Assembly (NCBI GenBank): GCA_034435375.1
Contig: DAOTXR010000069.1
Coordinates: forward strand, 1-64,000
Reading direction: 5' to 3'
Source: DAOTXR01 sp034435375
GTDB lineage: Bacteria; Chloroflexota; Anaerolineae; Aggregatilineales; UBA3940
DNA length: 64,000 nt
Shown: piece after piece, positions 43,271 to 51,900 of the stretch
How the letters are laid out: every line of letters starts with the position of its first letter
How positions within the stretch are numbered: the stretch's first letter is position 1
Made by a program: the position numbers and the translations under genes
Notes under the pieces: generated by a model
What the model was told of the DNA's origin: nothing
Databases searched by the model: none
The model's input: the letters and a program-made list of their open reading frames with translations, nothing else

Positions 43271-44188
43271 CTAGGCGCGCGCCCAGGCTTCCTGCCACAC
43301 ACGTTTGGTCCCAGCAATGACCTGTTCGGAGGTTTCCGCAGCTGTCTGCGGCTTGACTTCGAACCCGACCCAGGGCAGATCCTTTTTCCCATCGGCCAAG
43401 TACCCGACCTCAAACATGGCCCGGATGAACTCCGTCAGCTCAGGCACATCGTTGGAGCCGCCCGGCCAGCCAAAGCGTGGGTGCAGGTCGCCATAGCCTG
43501 GCGCACCTGGCGTCGTGACGCAGTTGCCGACGTGGATGTGCACCAGCGAGTCTTTGATCGGAGCCAGCGCCTCAACAGCCGTCTCACGCAGCAACGGCAT
43601 GTGGCTCAGATCATACATGAGGCCAAAATCTGGATAATCTTGGCGGATGACCCTGGCAAACTCGGCTGAATAGCTGGCTGGGCCGATCAGGCAGGCTTTG
43701 TCCACATCGCGGTCGAAGATTTCCAGGGTCAGTGCGATGCCTTTATCCTGGCCATAGGCGCAACATTCCTTGACCGACTTCACCAGGGCTTCAAACGCTC
43801 TGGGGCGATCCGCATCGCCGGGGTCCTTGCCAGAGAGAAACGCTACCCGTCTGGCCCCCACTTCGACCGCCTCGTCGATGTTGGCCTTCATCTGAGCAAC
43901 CGCTTTGCCACGCTCGGCCTCATCCAGGCTGTTCAGGTTGAGCTTCTGCATCAGCAGTGTGGGCTGCCCACCAAAACCTACCTGGAGATGACTGTTTTCC
44001 ACGATAGCCCGCACTAGGGCGCGTGTCTTGGGATCCTTGATCCAGCCGATCTCGATGGCGCCAAAGAACGGGTCTTCGGCGATCTTACTGACCGTCTCGA
44101 CAATTGGCCCTTCGCCACCGATGGTGGTGGGAAAGGCCATGAAGTGCACAATGCTCATCGTGCAATAACCGTTCCAATGCTTGTCCAT
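43271..44188 (-). CDS. Sugar isomerase/epimerase (xylose-isomerase-like TIM barrel)
   Basis: 305 residues, ATG with AAGGGGG upstream. AP-endonuclease-2 fold: FFGAIEIGWIKDP, GARRVAFLSGKDPGD, IALTLEIFDRD with the metal-site glutamate, DFGLMYDLSHMPLL with aspartate and histidine, LVHIHVGNCV and a final WVGFEVKP glutamate. These residues fit a metal-dependent isomerase, epimerase or dehydratase of the IolE/IolI/Hyi kind. It lies 36 bases upstream of the transketolase gene in the catabolic block. Exact substrate not evident. Confidence 0.87.
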   Translation of the reverse strand: MDKHWNGYCTMSIVHFMAFPTTIGGEGPIVETVSKIAEDPFFGAIEIGWIKDPKTRALVRAIVENSHLQVGFGGQPTLLMQKLNLNSLDEAERGKAVAQMKANIDEAVEVGARRVAFLSGKDPGDADRPRAFEALVKSVKECCAYGQDKGIALTLEIFDRDVDKACLIGPASYSAEFARVIRQDYPDFGLMYDLSHMPLLRETAVEALAPIKDSLVHIHVGNCVTTPGAPGYGDLHPRFGWPGGSNDVPELTEFIRAMFEVGYLADGKKDLPWVGFEVKPQTAAETSEQVIAGTKRVWQEAWARA

Positions 44189-44213
44189 AGTGTTTTACCC
44201 CCTTGTAGAACCA

Positions 44214-44259
44214 GGCAGGGGCAGCATAATTCTTTCAGCCCAGGCATAGCTCCCCTGCC
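44214..44259. repeat. Inverted repeat between the hydroxyacid-dehydrogenase and isomerase genes
   Basis: GGCAGGGG (44214-44221) and CCCCTGCC (44252-44259) are exact inverted copies 30 bases apart in a 102-base gap. No T run; possibly an RNA hairpin at an operon junction. Confidence 0.35.
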
Positions 44260-44290
44260 AATGTCGTTCGCACTCAGATTCTGTTTACAG

Positions 44291-45247
44291 CTATGACGGA
44301 GGCGGCACCGGATTTTTGGGCGGTCTGCCCTCGATCACGGCGATGATGTCCTCCACGACCAGCGCCATGCGCAGCAGGGCCTCATCGGTGTGAGCAGCCA
44401 TGTGGGGCGAAACCACCACATTATCCAGCTGAAGCAGCGGGCTGTCAGCAGGCAGCGGCTCCGGATCGAATACATCCAGCCCTGCGCCGGCAATCCAACC
44501 TTCCTGGAGGGCGCGTATCAGCGCCGCCTGGTCGATCACCGGGCCGCGGGCTGAGTTGATCAGATAAGCCGTGCGTTTCATCCGCTTCAGCGCTGCCTCG
44601 TTGATCAGGCCCTGCGTAGCGGGCGTCAGCGGCGTGTGCACCGAGACGAAGTCCGACGCTCCTAAGACTTCCTCAAGCGAGACACGTCGAGCCTCAAGAC
44701 GGGCTTCGGCATCTGGATAAGCGATTACATCAGAGTACAGCACCGGCATGTTGAACGCGACGTGACAGATCTCTGCCACCCGCTGGCCGATCCGCCCAAA
44801 GCCGATCACGCCCAGCGTTTTGCCCAGCAGCTCGACGCCCGTCAGGCGGTAGCGCGACGCCCAATCCCCAGCCCGCAATGCTTTGTCAGCTTCCACCATG
44901 CGTTTGGCCAGATTGAGCATCATCCCCACACACTGCTCAGCCACCGACTCGAGGTTGGCATCTGGCGTGTTCACCACCACAACGCCCAGTTCAGCGGCGG
45001 CCTGCCGATCAATGGCCTCCACACCCACCCCGTGCCGCCCGACGACCTTGAGACGTGGAGCGGCTTCCATCAGGCGGCGGCTGACTTGGCCGTTGGCCCG
45101 GATGACGATGCCTTCTACATCGTTCACAACCCGAATGAGAGCCTCCTCGTCCAGGCTCTCGGCCATGCGCACCTCGGCGTGCTGTTTGAGCAGCTCAACA
45201 GCCTTCTCATGAATAGGCTCATACAGCAGAATGACCGGTTTGTTCAT
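44291..45247 (-). CDS. D-isomer-specific 2-hydroxyacid dehydrogenase
   Basis: 318 residues from ATG 45247, 13 bases after the aldehyde dehydrogenase stop, with GGGGCAG upstream; an open frame reaching 45298 overlaps that gene. NAD(P)-dependent reduction of 2-oxoacids such as glyoxylate, hydroxypyruvate or 3-phosphohydroxypyruvate. Visible: GRHGVGVEAIDRQAAAELGV, the nucleotide motif GVIGFGRIGQRVAE, SDFVSVHTPLTPAT, NSARGPVIDQAALI (catalytic Arg), GLDVFDPEPL (Glu) and VVSPHMAAHTDEA (His). Short form without the ACT domain of SerA. In this block a hydroxypyruvate or 2-keto-acid reductase role is likely. Confidence 0.92.
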   Translation of the reverse strand: MNKPVILLYEPIHEKAVELLKQHAEVRMAESLDEEALIRVVNDVEGIVIRANGQVSRRLMEAAPRLKVVGRHGVGVEAIDRQAAAELGVVVVNTPDANLESVAEQCVGMMLNLAKRMVEADKALRAGDWASRYRLTGVELLGKTLGVIGFGRIGQRVAEICHVAFNMPVLYSDVIAYPDAEARLEARRVSLEEVLGASDFVSVHTPLTPATQGLINEAALKRMKRTAYLINSARGPVIDQAALIRALQEGWIAGAGLDVFDPEPLPADSPLLQLDNVVVSPHMAAHTDEALLRMALVVEDIIAVIEGRPPKNPVPPPS

Positions 45248-45260
45248 GCAGACGCTGCCC

Positions 45261-46766
45261 CTAGTCATTCTCATGATGCACGCACATCCGTGCACCACGC
45301 GAGTCGTAGCTCATTTCCTGGTAAACAGTCTTCCACTCCAGGTATTCATTGATGGCAATCGAGCCTTGCTCGCGGCCCATGCCGCTCTGCTTCATGCCGC
45401 CATAAGGAGCCTGTACCATCGAACCGTGGATGTCGTTGATCCAGACCGAACCAGCCGTGAGACGGCGGGCAGCCAGGAAGCATTTCCGCTGGTCACGGCT
45501 GAAGAAGTAGGCGCTCAGCCCATTCCAACTATCGTTGGCATACTCGAAAGCCTGCTCTAGGTCATCACCCACCTTCATAAAGGCCAATACCGGCCCGAAG
45601 GTCTCCTCGCGCATGACGCTCATCTCGTGTGTGCAGTCAGCCAGAACAGTCGGCGGGAAGAAAAAGCCCTGATCGTACTCAGCTCCGGTCAGGCGCTTGC
45701 CGCCCGACAACACCCTCGCTCCCTTGATGGCAGCATCGTCCACCTGGCTGGCCACCCACTCAAGCTGTCGCTGGTTGATGATAGGGCCAATGTCCACGCC
45801 CTGCTTGGTGCCCTCGCCGACAGTGATGCGGCTGGCCAACTTGGCAATGCGGCTGACTAGCTCTTCATAGACAGTCTCATGTGCATACACGCGATTGATA
45901 CGGTTACACACCTGGCCAGTGCCTCGGAAAGCCTGGAAGGTGATCGCATCCACTGCCTTGTCCAGGTCGGCATCTTCCCACACAATGCAGGGGCACTGCC
46001 CACCTAACTCAAGGGTAACGCGCTTCATGCCATCAGCAGCGGCCTTCATGACGCTGATGCCACCCGGTAGGCTGCCAGTCAACGAAGCATGGGCCACCAA
46101 CGGATGGCGCACCGCTGCCTCGCCAACGCGGCCCCCTGGCCCAGTAATGACATTCAGCACACCTGCCGGCAGTCCAGCCTCCAGCGCGATGTTGGCCATC
46201 AACAGGGTGGTGAGCGGCGTGTCTGAAGATGGTTTGGCCACCGCCGTGCAACCGACCGACAGAGCCGGGCCGATCATGCGACTTAACAGGTGCAGAGGAT
46301 CGTTCCAGGGCGGGATGCACACCACCACGCCCTGCGGCTCACGCAGGACGTACACGAAACGGTCCCTATGGTCCGATTCAAGCACCATCCCGGTGACGCG
46401 GCGAGCCTCCTGCGCATAGAACTCGATCACGGCACAGAAGCCGTTGATCTCGCCTTTGGCCAGGTAAAGGGGTTTGCCTTGCTCGCTTGTCAACAATGCC
46501 GCCATCTGATCGATGTTGGCACGCACAGCATTGACAACTTTCATCAGGATCGCGCCACGGTCGGCGGCAGGAGTGTCACGCCACTCCTTGAAAGCCCGGT
46601 AGGAAGACCGAACGGCAGCATCGATCTCCGTCTCGCTGGCGATGGGCACACACCCAACCAACTCGCCATTCGCCGGGTTGAACACCTCCACATACTCGCC
46701 AGAGCTGCCCTCAACCGGCTTCCCATCGATGAGCATAGGGGTCACAGAGGTTTTTGTCTTTGCCAT
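45261..46766 (-). CDS. NAD(P)-dependent aldehyde dehydrogenase
   Basis: 501 residues, ATG with AAGGATG upstream. Classical ALDH: PWNDPLHLLSRMIGPALSVG (usually PWNFP), the catalytic glutamate in RVTLELGGQCPCIVWEDADLD and the nucleophile cysteine in GTGQVCNRINRVY, then REETFGPVLAFMKV and GGMKQSGMGREQG. It oxidises an aldehyde to a carboxylic acid; members of this branch act on lactaldehyde, glycolaldehyde, succinate or ketoglutarate semialdehydes. Position in the block, between the VWA gene and the hydroxyacid dehydrogenase, suggests it handles the aldehyde released by the aldolase-like enzyme. Confidence 0.93.
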   Translation of the reverse strand: MAKTKTSVTPMLIDGKPVEGSSGEYVEVFNPANGELVGCVPIASETEIDAAVRSSYRAFKEWRDTPAADRGAILMKVVNAVRANIDQMAALLTSEQGKPLYLAKGEINGFCAVIEFYAQEARRVTGMVLESDHRDRFVYVLREPQGVVVCIPPWNDPLHLLSRMIGPALSVGCTAVAKPSSDTPLTTLLMANIALEAGLPAGVLNVITGPGGRVGEAAVRHPLVAHASLTGSLPGGISVMKAAADGMKRVTLELGGQCPCIVWEDADLDKAVDAITFQAFRGTGQVCNRINRVYAHETVYEELVSRIAKLASRITVGEGTKQGVDIGPIINQRQLEWVASQVDDAAIKGARVLSGGKRLTGAEYDQGFFFPPTVLADCTHEMSVMREETFGPVLAFMKVGDDLEQAFEYANDSWNGLSAYFFSRDQRKCFLAARRLTAGSVWINDIHGSMVQAPYGGMKQSGMGREQGSIAINEYLEWKTVYQEMSYDSRGARMCVHHEND

Positions 46767-46864
46767 GGCTTTTCATCCTTACTCACTGCTAAACTGATCT
46801 CACTGGCTTCAGAGCCATCTCCTCCATTCATTAATGAGACGGAAGGAGGGATAATTTCCCACAT

Positions 46865-48613
46865 TTAAGCGACACTCGCCTCTAAAGGCATCACGCCGCC
46901 GCGAAACTCGCGGAACAGCACCTGCAACAGTTCATTGGCCATCTGCCGGAAGTCTGACACCACAATGGCATCGCGGTAAATCTGGCGAACGAAGTCGCCG
47001 CCTAGTCCAATCCCGATCACGCTACAGCCCAGGTTTTCCAGCATTCGCACCGTCGTCATCAGATGATTAGCATCACCATTAGGTTGCCCATCCGAAATGA
47101 CGATGATGGCCTTACGCCGCTCGGAGCGAGCCTGGATCCGCCGAAAGGCAAACAACAGGTGTTCTTCGTCCCAGTTGTTGTGACGCGGCTGGATGCCCGA
47201 CAGTCGGGCGCGTACCACGTGATACGGTTCGTCGAAGCGTTTATAGATGCGATGCTCCAACGGGCTGCACCGCAGGGTCCGATACTCATGGGCTGGCGTC
47301 AGGCCGAGCTGCATGGCAGCCCGCGCCTCGAAGCTAGCCGTTGTATAGCCGATGATCTCCAACGGAACCCCTAGCTGATCGAGCGTCTCGCCCAGCAGAA
47401 TGGCAGTCTTCATGGCGATGCGATATTTATCCTGCCCTTTCATGCTGGCGCTCTCATCGACCAACAACGTAAAGGCAAAGGCACGCTGCCCTCCGCTGAC
47501 AGGCCGCTGAAACAACCGATAGTTGCCCAATCTTTGCTTCCACAGTTTGGCCATGTTCAGCGCGCCACTGCGATAGCGCCCGCCGTAGCGTAGATAGACC
47601 TCCTCACGCAGCAAATTCATCATCCGGTGAGCCAGAAAGCCGGCTTCCCGTTGCACCTCGGCCCTGATGGCGCGATACTCTTCATGGTTGCCTGCTGGCG
47701 GCTCGACGAGAGTCTGCCGGTCGGTGCGCACTGCTGAGGGGTGGACTTTCTTCTCCCCCAGGCCACGCTCGAACCAGGGGGCTGTGCCAGGTCGATACCA
47801 CTCCGGCATCTCGCGCCGCCTGCCCATGACTCCCACCATGACACGATCATCGCTCACCTCGATCTCCGGCAGGCCATCAGGCGGCTGGCGGCCATCATTC
47901 CCGTCAGGCGATTGAGCCTCCCGGTGGGTCTCCGCCTTCTCAGGCTGTGAGCGCCGGGGGCTGTTTGACGGGACATGCTCCACCCGCAGCAAGGCCATAG
48001 CGATCGGGTAGATTGCCACCATCGCGTCCAGCGAGCTACGCGGCGTTTCACCCTGCACACCCTGTTGAATGAAACCCGCAGCCTCGTCCAGCACGACCCT
48101 GACAGCGCGTCGGTACCTGGCGCCGTGGTAGCCACGCCCCTCGTAGTAGAGGCCCAACTCCACCTGACGGGCGGGGGACATGATCTGGAGCAGCGAACCA
48201 CCCAGGTTGGCTGGTATCTTGGCCGCGAACATCTTGTACGTGCCGGGCCAACGCCTAACCATGTGGTTCTCCATTCGCGCGTCCTCCAAAGCGTGCCACA
48301 GCGCTACGAAGTACGGCCTGTCCTGCGTTTCGAGCGAGCGGGCTACCTCAGCCCAGATCAGATTCTCGCTCAGGTAGTGCCCCAGCAAATGCAGAGCTTG
48401 TCCTGCCAGAGCATGGCTGGTCTGTGAAATCACCTGCTCTGTGCTGCACCCCATCACAATGTGCCCTTCACCCAGCGAGTCGGCCTCGCCAAAATCCAGA
48501 CGCAGGTCAAAGTCGCGCGCAACAATCTGAAGCAGGCGTTCCAGACGCACCCGCCGACTTTCGGCCATCTCAGCCGCCAGATGGGGATCAGAAGTAGAGA
48601 TCGATGATGTCAC
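46865..48613 (-). CDS. VWA-domain protein, CobT/NorD-like, partner of the MoxR ATPase
   Basis: 582 residues from GTG 48613, which overlaps the MoxR gene by 26 bases and has GAGG six bases upstream; ATG 48568 is an alternative. The N-terminal half (ALEDARMENHMVRRWPGTY) recalls CobT/NorD-type proteins. The C-terminal von Willebrand A domain has the metal site DESASMKGQDKYR, with GETLDQLGVPLEIIGYTTAS and VISDGQPNGD. MoxR-VWA pairs work as metal-chelatase or chaperone machines (BchI/D, CobS/T, NorQ/D, CoxD/E). Next to a molybdenum hydroxylase, maturation of its active site is the probable role. Confidence 0.85.
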   Translation of the reverse strand: MTSSISTSDPHLAAEMAESRRVRLERLLQIVARDFDLRLDFGEADSLGEGHIVMGCSTEQVISQTSHALAGQALHLLGHYLSENLIWAEVARSLETQDRPYFVALWHALEDARMENHMVRRWPGTYKMFAAKIPANLGGSLLQIMSPARQVELGLYYEGRGYHGARYRRAVRVVLDEAAGFIQQGVQGETPRSSLDAMVAIYPIAMALLRVEHVPSNSPRRSQPEKAETHREAQSPDGNDGRQPPDGLPEIEVSDDRVMVGVMGRRREMPEWYRPGTAPWFERGLGEKKVHPSAVRTDRQTLVEPPAGNHEEYRAIRAEVQREAGFLAHRMMNLLREEVYLRYGGRYRSGALNMAKLWKQRLGNYRLFQRPVSGGQRAFAFTLLVDESASMKGQDKYRIAMKTAILLGETLDQLGVPLEIIGYTTASFEARAAMQLGLTPAHEYRTLRCSPLEHRIYKRFDEPYHVVRARLSGIQPRHNNWDEEHLLFAFRRIQARSERRKAIIVISDGQPNGDANHLMTTVRMLENLGCSVIGIGLGGDFVRQIYRDAIVVSDFRQMANELLQVLFREFRGGVMPLEASVA

Positions 48614-49466
48614 TCACAACCTCGGCATCATAGCTGGTCAGCTTGTTCAGCACGGTATAGCGGGCGCTTTCGCACACATCGAAGTGCAGCGCCATCCGCG
48701 CCCATTCGATCACCCGCCGTGTGCTGAACGAACCGAACACCTTCTCATTGTGGATGGCTGTCCGCACGTCGTTGGCCACGCGCACCATGCGCTCGACCAC
48801 CTCACGGTTGGCATTGCCGCTGCGCGACATCACCACTTCGATCTCTTCTTCTTCCGGCAGATATTCCATGCGGATCACCACCGGGAAGCGGTCAAGCAGC
48901 GCCTCGTTAAGCATCTTGGTGCCGCCATAGCGGCCTTCCTCGCTGGGGTTCATGCTGGCGAACAACCGGAAGTGAGGATGCGGACGCACGATCCGCCCAT
49001 CATGCTCAGTGAGCACCACCATGCGGTCGTCATCCAACAACGAGTGCAGGCAAAAGGCGATCTCTGGCAGCGTCGCGTTGATCTCGTCCAGCAGGATCCA
49101 GTCGCCGGACTGCATAGCACTGACCAGCACGCCGTCCACCCAGTACGTCCCCTGCTCGTTGATGAGCAATTTGCCCAGGAACTCATCCACGGTCGTTGCG
49201 CCGTTCAGATTGACGCGGCGCAGGCCGTTGTTTGTCTTCCAGGCCAGATAGCGCACGGCCAGGGTCTTCCCCACCCCCGTTTCGCCAATGAGCAGCACCG
49301 GCAGGTTATGAGCCACGCCGTAGGCTAGCTTCTCCAGATACCCCTGAGGAGGAGTCAGATACTCCTGCTGACCAGGGATAAATGGGCTGGTATTGCCTAC
49401 ATTCACTGGAACACAGACGGAACCCACACGAAACTCTGTCTGTTCCTGTTGATTGATCTCTGACAT
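48588..49466 (-). CDS. MoxR-family AAA+ ATPase
   Basis: 292 residues from ATG 49466, with GAGGA just upstream; a longer frame to 49553 begins inside an inverted repeat and is unlikely. Walker A is GETGVGKTLAVRYLAW, Walker B WILLDEINATLPEI, sensor 1 FASMNPSEEGRYGG and the arginine finger region LLDRFPVVIRMEYLPEEEE. Closest pattern: CbbQ/NorQ/CoxD-like ATPases. Such rings remodel a metalloenzyme together with a VWA protein encoded next door. Its 3' end overlaps the VWA gene, supporting joint synthesis. Confidence 0.92.
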   Translation of the reverse strand: MSEINQQEQTEFRVGSVCVPVNVGNTSPFIPGQQEYLTPPQGYLEKLAYGVAHNLPVLLIGETGVGKTLAVRYLAWKTNNGLRRVNLNGATTVDEFLGKLLINEQGTYWVDGVLVSAMQSGDWILLDEINATLPEIAFCLHSLLDDDRMVVLTEHDGRIVRPHPHFRLFASMNPSEEGRYGGTKMLNEALLDRFPVVIRMEYLPEEEEIEVVMSRSGNANREVVERMVRVANDVRTAIHNEKVFGSFSTRRVIEWARMALHFDVCESARYTVLNKLTSYDAEVVSDIIDLYF

Positions 49467-49483
49467 CAGTCCTCTACGACATG

Positions 49484-49562
49484 AAAAAGGCAGCCAGTGT
49501 GACTGTGTGGCCCGCAAACTCCAAAGAGAGGACGCGAGGCTTGCTCTGTGCACTGGCTGCCT
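49484..49562 (-). terminator. Possible terminator or attenuator between Mo-hydroxylase and MoxR genes
   Basis: GGCAGCCAGTG (49489-49499, extended by A49488) and CACTGGCTGCC (49551-49561, extended by T49562) form a perfect 12-bp inverted repeat with a 51-base loop. On the minus strand the second arm is followed directly by TTTTT (49488-49484). The large loop makes full termination doubtful, but partial read-through would lower MoxR/VWA expression relative to the enzyme genes. Confidence 0.45.
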
Positions 49563-49570
49563 GGAAGGGC

Positions 49571-50581
49571 CTACACGGCTCCTTCACCTAGCTGCTCTTC
49601 GATAGCTCGCAGCACCTTTTCGGGCGTGGCAGGCAGGTCTGTGATCCAGACCCCAATCGCGTTGTAGATGGCATTGATGATGGCCGGAGCTTCTGAGTTG
49701 GCCGTCATCTCACCGATACCCTTTGCTCCATATGGACCCGTGCGCGATCCCATCTCCACAATGACCGAATCCAGCTCAGGCACATCCTTGGCTGTGGGGA
49801 CCATGTACGAGAAGAAGCCAGTTGGGTAGTGGTCCAGCGTGGGATAGTAAGGATGCAGCTCCTCCAGGATCGCTGAACCAACGCCCATCGCAGCTCCACC
49901 ATCAATCTGCCCCTCGGCCATCAGGGGGTTGATGGCCTTGCCACAGTCATAGGCGCTGGTGAGCTTGAGCACTTTGACTATGCCGGTCTCGGTATCCACC
50001 TCGACCTCGGCCACGGTGCAGCCGTAAGCCATGTTGTGCAGCGGCTCGCCTTCGCCCGTAACCGGGTCCACTGGAGCCACTGGCCAGCCAAAAACGCCCC
50101 GTCCAGCGATGAACTTGCGCTCGACCCAGGTGGCGTGGTTGGCCACATCCGCGATGGGGATGGCCTGTTCGGGGAAGTCTCGAACGACCACCATGCCATC
50201 TCTGGCCTCAAGCTTGTCTGGCTCCACGCCAAGCTGCGCCCCAGCCACCTCGAACAACACCTGGCGGGCCTCGCGGGCTGCCTGGAGCACTGCGTTGCCC
50301 GTCTGGTGCGTGCCGCGACTGGCAAACGTACCAGTGTCAAGCGGGCTGGTATCAGTGTCCACCGTGGTGACGTTGACCTTTTCGATAGGCACGCCCATCT
50401 CCTGGGCGGCAATTTGGCGGACAATGCTGCGGATGCCCTGGCCAATATCCACGGTCCCGATCAGCACATCCACACTGCCGTCCGGTTTCATTTTGACGAC
50501 GGCCTGGCTGGGGTCCCCACCGCCGCTCATGCCAGTCGAATACCAGATCGCAGCCATGCCGATTCCACGTTTGATTGCCAT
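49571..50581 (-). CDS. Molybdenum hydroxylase, Mo-binding subunit, C-terminal half (separate polypeptide)
   Basis: 336 residues. ATG 50581 follows the TAA of the preceding gene with no base between, and GGGAGG lies five bases upstream, so this is a real start. It corresponds to the second half of the XdhA/CoxL-type molybdopterin subunit (MoCoBD_2): GIGMAAIWYSTG, VLIGTVDIGQGIRSIVRQIAA, TDTSPLDTGTFASRGTHQTGNAV and MTANSEAPAIINAIYNAIG. The usual active-site glutamate motif GxGE appears as GAKGIGEMTANSEAP. Together with the next gene upstream it makes about 772 residues, the normal subunit size. NdhL/NdhM of nicotinate dehydrogenase have a comparable split. Confidence 0.88.
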   Translation of the reverse strand: MAIKRGIGMAAIWYSTGMSGGGDPSQAVVKMKPDGSVDVLIGTVDIGQGIRSIVRQIAAQEMGVPIEKVNVTTVDTDTSPLDTGTFASRGTHQTGNAVLQAAREARQVLFEVAGAQLGVEPDKLEARDGMVVVRDFPEQAIPIADVANHATWVERKFIAGRGVFGWPVAPVDPVTGEGEPLHNMAYGCTVAEVEVDTETGIVKVLKLTSAYDCGKAINPLMAEGQIDGGAAMGVGSAILEELHPYYPTLDHYPTGFFSYMVPTAKDVPELDSVIVEMGSRTGPYGAKGIGEMTANSEAPAIINAIYNAIGVWITDLPATPEKVLRAIEEQLGEGAV

Positions 50582-51892
50582 TTACGCCTCCCTGCCTGCC
50601 GACGACATCCTGAGCAGATCGTCATCCAGTCTGATGCCGGCCCGCTGAGCAGCCGTCTGCATCACCTCGATCAGGCCGCAATTCCAGAGCACGGCCCGTG
50701 TGGCCGAGGTGTCACCGTCGTGCACAGCATTGATGAAACGCAACCTCCACGGGTCCATGCCTAGAGTGGCGGCAATGCGTTCCATCTGTACTTCGCAGGC
50801 AAACGAGGCCTGGAAGAGGCCGAACCCGCGCATCGAGCTGGTCGGTCGCTTGTTGGTGAAGATCGCGTAAGCGTCGATCCACACGTTGGGGATGTTATAG
50901 GGCCCTGCCACACCGTAGGCATGCTTACGGGCCACATAGTCGTTGGTGGACGGATAGGCTCCACCATCACGGATGCTGCGAATCTTGCGAGCGATGATCC
51001 GACCATCGCTCATTACGCCATCCTTGAAAACTATGTGCATTGCGGCGCGGTGGGTTGAAGCGATGAATTCTTCCTCTCGCGTCCACAGCCACTTGACTGG
51101 CTTGCCTTCGGTGTAGAGGGAAACGACGGCGCAGATGTGATCAGCATGTGGATCGTTCTTCGACCCGAAACCGCCGCCCAGGATACCAGCGATCATGTGT
51201 ACGTCGGAAAGCGGCTTCCCGAGGATAGAAGCTATCGTGCCCTGATTGAAGAAAGCCGCCTGCGTTACGCTGTAGATGTGTGTGCGCCCCATCGCATCGG
51301 TCTGTGCAATGCTCACCTGCGTCTCAATCGGGCTGTGCTCCTGCCCAGCAGTGCGGTAGTAGCCCTCGACGATGTGGTCAGCCTGCTCAAAGGCGGCGTC
51401 TACATCGCCCTTACGGATGGGCACATAGGGCGTCTCGCCGAAGTACAGGTAGTTGCCGCCGGGCCTGACCTTGGGCGAGTCGGGTTCCATGGCCTTGAAG
51501 GGATCGAGGATCGGTTCGCGCTCCTCGAGATCCACCTTGATCAGGCTGACAGCTTCCTGTGCAGTATCCTCGTCCACTGCCGCAACTGCGACGACCTCCT
51601 GGCCCATGTAACGAATCTCTTCATCGGCCAGGACAGGCTGCTCACCGCCAAAGACGTTGTTCGGCACGTGTTTGTGCGTGACCACGGCTGCTACGCCTGG
51701 CATTCCCTCAGCCTTACTGGTGTCAATATTCCGGATCCAGGCCGAGGGGACAGGCGAGCGCCAGACTTTCAAGTGAAGCATCCCCGGTAGCTTGATGTCA
51801 TTGACGAACCGTGTATTGGCCGTCGCATGCTGCATACCATCGTAGCGTGGGAGACGCTGCCCAACATAGTGAGTTGTCTCTGTCATTGCCAT
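50582..51892 (-). CDS. Molybdenum hydroxylase, Mo-binding subunit, N-terminal half (separate polypeptide)
   Basis: 436 residues. It matches the aldehyde oxidase a/b hammerhead domain (about 15-125: GMQHATANTRFVNDIKLPGMLHLKVWRSP) and the first molybdopterin-binding domain (GGGFGSKNDPHADHICA, RMRGFG-like SSMRGFGLFQASFACEVQMERIA). It ends where the second domain would begin. Xanthine-oxidase-family enzymes hydroxylate aldehydes, purines or N-heterocycles with water as oxygen source. The SMRGFG segment resembles sequences in CoxL/XdhA at the cofactor; there is no CoxL-type CSFR motif, so CO oxidation is unlikely. First reads downstream of the Fe-S subunit gene, 8 bases away. Confidence 0.9.
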   Translation of the reverse strand: MAMTETTHYVGQRLPRYDGMQHATANTRFVNDIKLPGMLHLKVWRSPVPSAWIRNIDTSKAEGMPGVAAVVTHKHVPNNVFGGEQPVLADEEIRYMGQEVVAVAAVDEDTAQEAVSLIKVDLEEREPILDPFKAMEPDSPKVRPGGNYLYFGETPYVPIRKGDVDAAFEQADHIVEGYYRTAGQEHSPIETQVSIAQTDAMGRTHIYSVTQAAFFNQGTIASILGKPLSDVHMIAGILGGGFGSKNDPHADHICAVVSLYTEGKPVKWLWTREEEFIASTHRAAMHIVFKDGVMSDGRIIARKIRSIRDGGAYPSTNDYVARKHAYGVAGPYNIPNVWIDAYAIFTNKRPTSSMRGFGLFQASFACEVQMERIAATLGMDPWRLRFINAVHDGDTSATRAVLWNCGLIEVMQTAAQRAGIRLDDDLLRMSSAGREA

Positions 51893-51900
51893 CTCCTGTG

